Assembly: GCA_902774035.1 (NCBI GenBank)
Contig: CACYHA010000028.1
Coordinates: 1 to 38,274 of the forward strand
Direction: 5' to 3'
DNA from: Oscillospiraceae bacterium
GTDB lineage: Bacteria > Bacillota > Clostridia > Oscillospirales > Acutalibacteraceae
Length of the DNA: 38,274 nucleotides
How positions within the stretch are numbered: the first letter of the stretch is position 1; every line of letters starts with the position of its first letter. This document shows positions 32,899 to 38,274 of the stretch, piece after piece. Both the position numbers and the translations under genes were made by a program. The notes beneath the pieces are model-generated. The model saw only the letters and a list, made by a program, of their open reading frames with translations, was not told the DNA's origin and searched no databases.

Positions 32899-34239
32899 TT
32901 ACAGCGCTCTTACGAACTCCTTGAACATCGTGCCGCGCTGCTGATAGTTCTTGAACATGCCCCAGCTCGCGCAGGCGGGCGAAAGCAGCACACAGTCACC
33001 TGCTCCGGCGGCCGCGTGCGCAAGCGCCACCGCTTCTTCCAGCGTTTCGGCAAAAACGTAATTTGAAAAACCGATCCTGTCGCAGCAGGCGGCGATCTGT
33101 TCCCGTGTCTGGCCGAGAAGGATCAGCTTCTTGACCTTGCCGGGAAAGCGGGCGACCCAGTCGCTGAAATCGGCGTGCTTGTCGTAGCCGCCGCCGAGCA
33201 GCACCGTCGGCCCGGGCATGGCCTCGATGGCCTTGATCGCGGCGTCGGTGTTTGTGCCCTTGGAGTCGTTGTAATACTTCACGCCGTCCTTTTCGCGCAC
33301 GAATTCGATTCGGTGCTCCACAGCGGTAAAGTCCCGCGTCACGCTGCGGATGAGCTCGAGCGGCACGCCGGCGCAGTGCGCCATAGCTGCGGCGGCCATG
33401 ATGTTTTCCATGTTGTGCAGACCCACGAGCTTCACCTCGTCCGCGCCGAGCAGACGGAGCGTTTCGCCGTTCTCCCGCAGGAAGATCTCGCCGCCGCGGT
33501 AAAACCAGCCTTCCTCCAGCTCCCGCGCCGAAGAGAAGAACACGACCTTGCAGGGCGCCTTTGCACCGAAAGCACGCAGCACCTCGTCCTCGTAGTTGAG
33601 CACACAGAAGTCGTCCCTGTCCTGATTCTTCGTGATGGATTCCTTGACGGCGATGTAGCCCTCCATGGAACCGTGGCGGTCGAGGTGGTCGGGCGTGATA
33701 TTGAGGATGGCGGAGACCTTCGGCTTCACGGTGCGCATGGTCTCGAGCTGGAAGGAGCTGATCTCGGCGACCGTCCAGCCGCCCGCAACGCTTTCGCCCA
33801 CAAGACCGGTATAAGGGATCTCGATGTTGCCCACAAGCAGGGTGTGTTCGTTCCACGCCTTGAAGATGGCGTAGGTCAGGGCGGTGGTGGTCGTTTTGCC
33901 GTTGGTGCCGGTGATGGCGACCACGCTGCCCCTGTCGCAGCGGTAGGCAAGCTCGATCTCGCTCCAGATGGGGATCCCTTTTTCGGCAACCGCGGTCAGC
34001 ACGTCGGAAAACAGCGGCACGCCCGGACTGGTCACGCAGATGTCGACCCCGTCGAGGTCGCCTTTTTTCAGCGCGCCGAGAATAAACGGAATGTCCACTT
34101 TGCCCACACGCGCACACACGGCGGCCGTGTCGAGCCGCTCGTTGCCGTCAAACATCACGAAGTCTTTGCCCAGCGAACGCAGCAGCCGCGCGGAATCGAT
34201 GCCGCTGCGGCCCGCGCCGACGATGAGATCTTTTGCCAT
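32899..34239 (-). CDS. murD: UDP-N-acetylmuramoylalanine-D-glutamate ligase (MurD)
   Basis: Adds D-glutamate to UDP-MurNAc-L-Ala in cytoplasmic peptidoglycan synthesis, using ATP. The 446-aa protein has an N-terminal uracil-binding Rossmann domain (LIVGAGRSGIDSARLL), the ATP loop ITGTNGKTTTTALTY, the central ILNITPDHLDRHGSM, and the C-terminal ligase block EHRIEFVREKDGVKYYNDSK with GTN after it. The start is ATG 34239 after GGAGG; the longer frame to 34365 is repeat sequence. It stands alone here, without mra, ftsW or murG neighbours, so the gene is outside the usual dcw cluster. Confidence 0.96.
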   Translation of the reverse strand: MAKDLIVGAGRSGIDSARLLRSLGKDFVMFDGNERLDTAAVCARVGKVDIPFILGALKKGDLDGVDICVTSPGVPLFSDVLTAVAEKGIPIWSEIELAYRCDRGSVVAITGTNGKTTTTALTYAIFKAWNEHTLLVGNIEIPYTGLVGESVAGGWTVAEISSFQLETMRTVKPKVSAILNITPDHLDRHGSMEGYIAVKESITKNQDRDDFCVLNYEDEVLRAFGAKAPCKVVFFSSARELEEGWFYRGGEIFLRENGETLRLLGADEVKLVGLHNMENIMAAAAMAHCAGVPLELIRSVTRDFTAVEHRIEFVREKDGVKYYNDSKGTNTDAAIKAIEAMPGPTVLLGGGYDKHADFSDWVARFPGKVKKLILLGQTREQIAACCDRIGFSNYVFAETLEEAVALAHAAAGAGDCVLLSPACASWGMFKNYQQRGTMFKEFVRAL

Positions 34240-34256
34240 TTGGAGCACCTCCAAAA

Positions 34257-34464
34257 AATTGAAAATTGAATGAATGAAGAATGGAGAATGGAGAATGAAG
34301 GTCGCGGGGAGCGCAGCTGCAATCTCCGTGTTTTTTCCGCAAAAAGAGGGGCAGAATGTCATCACGTTCGTCGATTGTATGAAAGCGCTTTTTCAACACA
34401 GCCTCGGCGCATCGCCGCAGGCGGCGCCCCCTCATTCTCCATTCTTCACTCTTCATTCTCCATT
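34257..34464. repeat. Heptamer-bounded intergenic element (E4)
   Basis: The left arm is AATTGAA twice, then AATGAAG, AATGGAG, AATGGAG, AATGAAG (34257-34300). The right arm, read on the minus strand, is AATGGAG, AATGAAG, AGTGAAG, AATGGAG, AATGAGG (34430-34464). The 129-bp core starts GTCGCGGG and contains TTCGTCGATT, as in E2. It lies between purB and murD and holds no gene. Confidence 0.87.
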
Positions 34465-34476
34465 TAGCTGACTTGC

Positions 34477-35910
34477 TCAAACATTCAGCTCCGCCTTGAA
34501 TCCCTCGTCCGCATATCTTGCCAGCACGGGCGCGATCACGTCGGCGAGGAATTCGTCGACCTGGCCGGGGGCGCGGCCGGTGTACTTCGTCGGATCAAGG
34601 TGTTTGGTGATCTCCTCCTTCGTCAGGGGGAAGGCGTCGTCGTCGGCGATGCGGTCAATGAGGTCGTTCGCGCCGCCCTCGAGCTTGACCTTTGCGGCCG
34701 CTGCGTGGGAATGCACGCGCAGTCTTTCGTGCAGCTCCTGGCGGTTGCCGCCCCGGCGCACGGATTCCATCATGATGTTTTCGGTGGCCATAAACGGCAG
34801 CTTTTCCATCACGCGGCGTTCCACGACCTTGTCGTAGACCACCAGACCGTCGGTGACGTTGATGTAGATCTGCAGGATCGCGTCCACGGCGAGGAAAGCC
34901 TCGGCCACGCTGATGCGCTTGTTGGCAGAATCGTCGAGGGTGCGCTCAAACCATTGGGTAGAAGCCGTCATCGGGGCGTTGAGCGCGTCGACCATCACAT
35001 AGCGCGCCAGAGAGCAGATGCGCTCCGAGCGCATGGGGTTGCGCTTGTAGGGCATGGCGGACGAACCGATCTGATGTTTGCCGAAGGGCTCTTCCATCTC
35101 CTCAAACGACTGCAGGATGCGCAGGTCATTGGCGAACTTGCACGCGCTCTGGGCGATGCCGGAGAGCGCGCCGAGGAAATAGGAATCCACCTTGCGGGAA
35201 TAGGTCTGGCCGGAAACGGGCACGCAGCCGGCAAAACCCATGTCGGCGGCGATCAGCGCCTCCAGTTCCTTGACCTTCGCTTCGTCGTTGTCGAACAGTT
35301 CCATGAACGACGCCTGCGTGCCGGTGGTGCCCTTGGAGCCGAGCAGCTTCAGGCGCGAAACCTGGAACTCCAGATTTTCCACATCTTCCACCAGCTCGTT
35401 CATCCAAAGTGTGGCGCGTTTGCCGACAGTGGTGAGCTGAGCGGGCTGCAGATGGGTGTAAGCAAGGCAGGGCATGGCCTTATATTTTTCGGCGAAGGCG
35501 GCGAGGTTGCGCAGCACCTGGGCGCACTGCTTGAGCACCAGCTCGCTGGCCTCGCGCAGAATGATGACGTCGGTGTTGTCGCCCACATAGCAGCTCGTGG
35601 CGCCAAGGTGGATGATGGCCTCCGCGTTCGGGCACTGCTTGCCGTAGGCGTAAACGTGGCTCATCACGTCGTGGCGCACTTCCTTTTCGCGCGCCTCGGC
35701 AACGTCGTAATTGATGTCGTCTTTGTTGGCCTCCAGCTCGGCGATCTGTTCGTCGGTGATGGCAAGGCCGAGCTTCTGTTCCGCTTTTGCAAGCGAGATC
35801 CACAGCCGGCGCCAGGTCTTGAATTTATGGTCCTGCGAGAACAGAAATTGCATTTCCGCGCTGGAATAGCGGGTGGAAAAGGGGGAGATGTAGGTGGATT
35901 TGTCAGACAT
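34477..35910 (-). CDS. purB: Adenylosuccinate lyase
   Basis: Catalyses two fumarate-releasing steps of purine synthesis: SAICAR to AICAR, and adenylosuccinate to AMP. The 477-aa protein is of the fumarase/aspartase superfamily. Catalytic His153 is in YTHLQPAQ, and the signature loop GSSAMPYKRNP at 282-292 includes the catalytic Ser. IHLGATSCYVGDN near 100-112 and the C-terminal helical domain are intact. Start ATG 35910 follows GGAGG. It shares strand and pathway with guaB, but a heptamer-bounded element with its own gene lies between them. Confidence 0.97.
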   Translation of the reverse strand: MSDKSTYISPFSTRYSSAEMQFLFSQDHKFKTWRRLWISLAKAEQKLGLAITDEQIAELEANKDDINYDVAEAREKEVRHDVMSHVYAYGKQCPNAEAIIHLGATSCYVGDNTDVIILREASELVLKQCAQVLRNLAAFAEKYKAMPCLAYTHLQPAQLTTVGKRATLWMNELVEDVENLEFQVSRLKLLGSKGTTGTQASFMELFDNDEAKVKELEALIAADMGFAGCVPVSGQTYSRKVDSYFLGALSGIAQSACKFANDLRILQSFEEMEEPFGKHQIGSSAMPYKRNPMRSERICSLARYVMVDALNAPMTASTQWFERTLDDSANKRISVAEAFLAVDAILQIYINVTDGLVVYDKVVERRVMEKLPFMATENIMMESVRRGGNRQELHERLRVHSHAAAAKVKLEGGANDLIDRIADDDAFPLTKEEITKHLDPTKYTGRAPGQVDEFLADVIAPVLARYADEGFKAELNV

Positions 35911-35926
35911 GAGGTACCTCCGGTAA

Positions 35927-36442
35927 AATTAAGAATTAAGAATTAAGAATTAAGAATTAAGAATGGAGAATTGAGGCAAGGTTGGCAAGGAAAAGCTGTG
36001 CAATATGACGGAACAAAGATCAAGCAAGGCGTGCGGCCGTATTTGTGCGGTGTTGCCTTATTTTTCCTTTGAAGTTTTGACGATAGAGGATAAGATTTTG
36101 TATATTTCCGAAGAATCATTCAGTAAGCTTTCAGCCTCATTATCGTTCAAAACCTCCGTTGCTTTCAATAGCCGGAGCCAATAAACCGTTTCGGCTGTTT
36201 CTTTCAAAGCAATACTCATTTTAGAAATAAAGTCTGCTTTGCTCTGTGCATGCTGCGCTTCTGCAACATTTGCGCCAATGCTTGTGCCGCTTTTCAGAAT
36301 TTGCTTTGCAAACGTATATGCTTTCTTTTCTTTGATCAAGTATTCATTTAAAAAATAGATGCGCACAGCAAAATCAAAGCTCTTTTTCTCAATGACGTTT
36401 TCCGCAGAATAATTCTCCATTCTTCATTCTCCATTCTTCATT
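35927..36442. mobile_element. Heptamer-bounded element carrying a four-helix-bundle gene (E5)
   Basis: The left end is AATTAAG five times without a break, then AATGGAG and AATTGAG (35927-35975). The right end, on the minus strand, is AATGAAG, AATGGAG, AATGAAG, AATGGAG, AATTATT (36408-36442). Between them lies one gene, whose ATG is part of the fourth right-end heptamer. The interior is clearly more AT-rich than its purB and guaB neighbours. The end structure is that of the gene-less elements E1, E2 and E4, so this could be the autonomous form. Mobility is inferred, not shown. Confidence 0.6.
36058..36420 (-). CDS. Four-helix-bundle protein (23S rRNA IVS / bAvd family)
   Basis: A 120-aa all-helical protein of the S23 / intervening-sequence family, which also includes the Avd accessory protein of diversity-generating retroelements. 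The family core is visible: KKSFDFAVRIYFLNEYL, LKSGTSIGANVAEAQHAQSK (normally SI..NI.EG), ISKMSIALKETAETVYWLRLL. These proteins form pentamers with a basic, nucleic-acid-binding surface. ATG 36420 is preceded by GGAG, both within the heptamer array. Codon and base use are AT-richer than around it, a sign of acquisition. No reverse transcriptase or rRNA gene is nearby, so a DGR or an rRNA intervening sequence is not supported. Confidence 0.9.
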   Translation of the reverse strand: MENYSAENVIEKKSFDFAVRIYFLNEYLIKEKKAYTFAKQILKSGTSIGANVAEAQHAQSKADFISKMSIALKETAETVYWLRLLKATEVLNDNEAESLLNDSSEIYKILSSIVKTSKEK

Positions 36443-36447
36443 GCGGA

Positions 36448-36478
36448 AACAAGTAACAGGCCCAGCCTGTTACTTGTT
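36448..36478. other. Perfect 13-bp inverted repeat spanning the guaB stop
   Basis: AACAAGTAACAGG (36448-36460) and its exact complement (36466-36478) with loop CCCAG. The last guaB codons and the stop lie in one arm. No T-run follows on the minus strand, so it is not a standard terminator. It could stabilise the guaB mRNA 3' end or mark the edge of element E5. Confidence 0.7.
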
Positions 36479-37975
36479 CCCGCCGCTGCTTTCTTTCCGA
36501 ATCACGTCGTGCGCGCCGCCTTCCACGATGCTGGTGGCGGACACAAGGGTGAGCTTCGCTTTTTGCTGGAATTCCTTGATGTTCAGCGCGCCGCAGTTGC
36601 ACATGGTCGAGCGCACCTTCGACAGCGTGCGGTCCACGTTGTCCTTCAGCGGACCGGCATAGGGCACATAGGAGTCGACGCCCTCTTCAAACGAAAGCTT
36701 CCTGTCGCCGCCCATGTCGTAGCGCTGCCAGTTGCGCGCGCGGTTGCTGCCCTCGCCCCAATACTCCTTGACGTAGGTGCCGCCGAAAAAGAGCTTGGCT
36801 GTCGGGCTTTCATCAAAGCGGGCAAAATAGCGGCCCAGCATGACGAAATCCGCGCCCATGGCGAGCGCCAGTGTCAGGTGGTGGTCATAGACGATGCCTC
36901 CGTCGGAGCACACGGGGACATAGACGCCGGTCTCTTCAAAGTATGCGTCTCGGGCTTTGCAGACGTCGATCAGCGCGGTCGCCTGGCCGCGGCCGATGCC
37001 CTTGGTCTCGCGGGTGATGCAGATGGAGCCGCCGCCGATGCCGACTTTCACGAAGTCCGCACCGCAGTCTGCAAGGAAGCGGAAGCCGTCCGCGTCCACC
37101 ACGTTGCCCGCGCCGACCTTGACCGTGTCGCCGTAACGCGCACGGATCCATTCGATCGTCAGCTTCTGCCATTCCGAAAAGCCCTCGGAGGAATCGATGC
37201 AAAGCACATCCGCACCGGCATCCACGAGCGCCGGCACACGCTCGGCATAGTCGCGCGTGTTGATGCCCGCGCCGACCACAAAACGCTTTTTCGCGTCCAG
37301 CAGCTCGTCGGGGTTCTCCTTGTGGGATTCATAGTCCTTGCGGAACACGAAATAGCAAAGTGTGCCGTCGTCACGCACGATGGGCAGGGAGTTGAGCTTG
37401 TTGTCCCAGATGATGTCATTCGCCTCGGCAAGGGTGGTGCCCTCTTTCGCGGTGATGAGCTTTTCAAGCGGGGTCATGAAATCTTTGACCAACGCGGTTT
37501 TTTCCATGCGGGTCACGCGGTAATCACGGCTGGTGACAATACCGACCAGCTTGCCGTTGGCTGTGCCGTCGTCGGTCACCGCCACAGTGGAGTGGCCGGT
37601 CTTTTCCTTGAGCGCAAGCACATCCGCCAGCGTTGCTTCGGGCGTGATATTGGAATCACTCGACACAAAGCCGGCCTTGTAGGCCTTCGCTCTGGCAACC
37701 ATGGCCGCCTCGTCCTCCACAGTTTGGGAGCCGTAGATGAACGACACACCGCCGCTTTTTGCCAGCGCCACCGCCAAACGGTCGCCGGAGACGGACTGCA
37801 TGATGGCGGAGACCATGGGAATGTTCAGCGTGATCGCGCTCTGCTCTCCCTTTTTGAACTTCACCAGCGGCGTTTTCAAAGAGACGTTCGCCGGGATACA
37901 TTCAGAGGACGAATATCCGGGGATCAGCAGATACTCGTTAAAGGTATGAGAGGGTTCATTGATGTAGGTTGCCAT
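36470..37975 (-). CDS. guaB: IMP dehydrogenase, Tritrichomonas foetus-like type
   Basis: Oxidises IMP to XMP, the first committed step to GMP. The 501-aa protein has a TIM barrel with two inserted CBS domains (about 95-215). Catalytic C319 is in [14 protein letters not shown]418 and Y419 in NWQRYDMGG are the flap residues that activate water. All three numbers are the same as in the T. foetus enzyme, and long stretches ([25 protein letters not shown]) agree with my memory of that protein. Most bacterial IMPDHs have GPGSICTTR instead. Start ATG 37975 follows AAAGGA. A strong promoter lies upstream; the four-helix-bundle gene follows 49 bp downstream. Confidence 0.96.
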   Translation of the reverse strand: MATYINEPSHTFNEYLLIPGYSSSECIPANVSLKTPLVKFKKGEQSAITLNIPMVSAIMQSVSGDRLAVALAKSGGVSFIYGSQTVEDEAAMVARAKAYKAGFVSSDSNITPEATLADVLALKEKTGHSTVAVTDDGTANGKLVGIVTSRDYRVTRMEKTALVKDFMTPLEKLITAKEGTTLAEANDIIWDNKLNSLPIVRDDGTLCYFVFRKDYESHKENPDELLDAKKRFVVGAGINTRDYAERVPALVDAGADVLCIDSSEGFSEWQKLTIEWIRARYGDTVKVGAGNVVDADGFRFLADCGADFVKVGIGGGSICITRETKGIGRGQATALIDVCKARDAYFEETGVYVPVCSDGGIVYDHHLTLALAMGADFVMLGRYFARFDESPTAKLFFGGTYVKEYWGEGSNRARNWQRYDMGGDRKLSFEEGVDSYVPYAGPLKDNVDRTLSKVRSTMCNCGALNIKEFQQKAKLTLVSATSIVEGGAHDVIRKESSGGNK

Positions 37976-38013
37976 GTGCGCTCATCCTTTCTTTGAAAAA
38001 TATATTATTGTTT

Positions 38014-38042
38014 ATTATATCGAATTTGCAGGGAAAAGTCAA
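38014..38042 (-). promoter_or_regulatory. SigA promoter of guaB
   Basis: On the minus strand TTGACT (complement of 38037-38042), a 17-bp spacer and TATAAT (complement of 38014-38019), 38 bases before the start codon. The leader is too short for a purine riboswitch. Confidence 0.9.
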
Positions 38043-38110
38043 CCGAAAAAACGGGAGTGGGAGAAAAAAGGAACTGAAAATTCTCATTCTTCCCGACCCG
38101 TTTCAACGCG

Positions 38111-38147
38111 AAAAAAAGTCCGCCGCGGAACGCAAATTCCGCAGCGG
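38111..38147 (-). terminator. Rho-independent terminator of the partial gene at the window end
   Basis: CCGCCGCGGAA (38120-38130) pairs with TTCCGCAGCGG (38137-38147, one G-U), followed on the minus strand by seven T residues (complement of 38111-38117). It lies 16 bases after the stop codon of the truncated gene. Confidence 0.88.
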
Positions 38148-38163
38148 GATTTGTTTTGACTGT

Positions 38164-38274
38164 TTATTTCTGAACCGGCGTGCCGTCGGGGTTGAACTTT
38201 TTGCCGAAAAGTTTGGCAAAGATGTTGTGGAAGAACGCAACGATCTTCTGGAAGAAACCGTCGCTGTGGTCTTT
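38164..38274 (-). CDS. C-terminal end of an unidentified protein (cut by window)
   Basis: The last 36 codons and the TAA of a minus-strand gene that continues beyond the window. The visible end runs from DGFFQKIVAFFHNIFAKLFG to KKFNPDGTPVQK. It is an amphipathic, Phe-rich helix followed by a short polar tail. Such ends are seen on some clostridial surface or secreted proteins, but this is too little for a family call. Codon use fits the surrounding genes and a good terminator follows, so it is a real gene end rather than a chance frame. Confidence 0.7.
   Translation of the reverse strand, partial: KDHSDGFFQKIVAFFHNIFAKLFGKKFNPDGTPVQK

Noticed and set aside
35927-35975. Possible CRISPR array (regular short repeats)
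   Set aside because: The units are 7 bp without spacers, and no cas gene is near. They are tandem heptamers.
36058-36420. Diversity-generating retroelement suggested by the Avd-like protein
   Set aside because: No reverse transcriptase, template repeat or variable repeat is visible nearby.
37976-38036. Purine or guanine-responsive riboswitch in the guaB leader
   Set aside because: The leader after the mapped promoter is under 40 bases and shows no aptamer-like structure.

Overview
This window comes from a GC-rich member of the Bacillota, most likely a clostridium of the Oscillospiraceae type. The evidence is a complete ctsR-mcsA-mcsB-clpC heat-shock operon with CtsR operators, SigA-type promoters (TTGACA / 17 / TATAAT), Gram-positive ribosome-binding sites, a membrane pyrophosphatase, and intergenic DNA full of repeats. 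All coding assignments are by eye; no database search was possible.

Layout. 1-634: repeat-rich leader of dnaE. 635-4090: DNA polymerase III alpha. 4415-8527: a carbohydrate cluster with a YihQ-like GH31 glycosidase, a DUF4867-type protein and a fucose/arabinose isomerase-like protein. 8612-10064: tRNA-Val, a glycerophosphodiester phosphodiesterase and a small Xre regulator. 10090-10418: repeat and multi-hairpin block. 10576-15372: TetR regulator, FGGY sugar kinase, GH109-like oxidoreductase and a secreted metallophosphoesterase. 15427-20346 (minus): clpC, mcsB, mcsA, ctsR. 20523-22032: a 61-aa ORF, a 1-kb repeat island and a 48-aa Cys/Gly-rich membrane miniprotein. 22154-27782 (minus): lipoprotein hydrolase, K+-dependent pyrophosphatase hppA, an unrecognised 507-aa protein and a membrane-anchored EEP phosphohydrolase. 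27991-32831 (plus): a five-gene operon of two Gfo/Idh/MocA oxidoreductases around three xylose-isomerase-like TIM barrels. 32899-37975 (minus): murD, purB, a four-helix-bundle gene and guaB. The window ends in the last 36 codons of another minus-strand gene.

Three things stand out. (1) Five intergenic elements, plus a solo arm, are bounded by inverted arrays of heptanucleotide repeats (AATTAAG, AATGGAG, AATTCGG, GGTTAGC and similar). The largest gene-bearing one encloses the four-helix-bundle gene, whose start codon lies inside a heptamer. The others carry no gene and look like non-autonomous relatives. (2) The GH31 enzyme is collinear with the sulfoquinovosidase YihQ over its catalytic domain but has Gln where YihQ has its sulfonate-binding Arg301. 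It sits with isomerase-like and kinase genes and without the known sulfoglycolysis cleavage enzymes. (3) The Gfo/Idh - TIM - TIM - TIM - Gfo/Idh operon has the composition expected for an oxidise / eliminate or epimerise / reduce (3-keto-sugar) pathway. No sugar transporter gene is visible anywhere in the window.

The IMP dehydrogenase is also unusual: it matches the Tritrichomonas foetus enzyme residue for residue at the catalytic positions (C319, R418, Y419).
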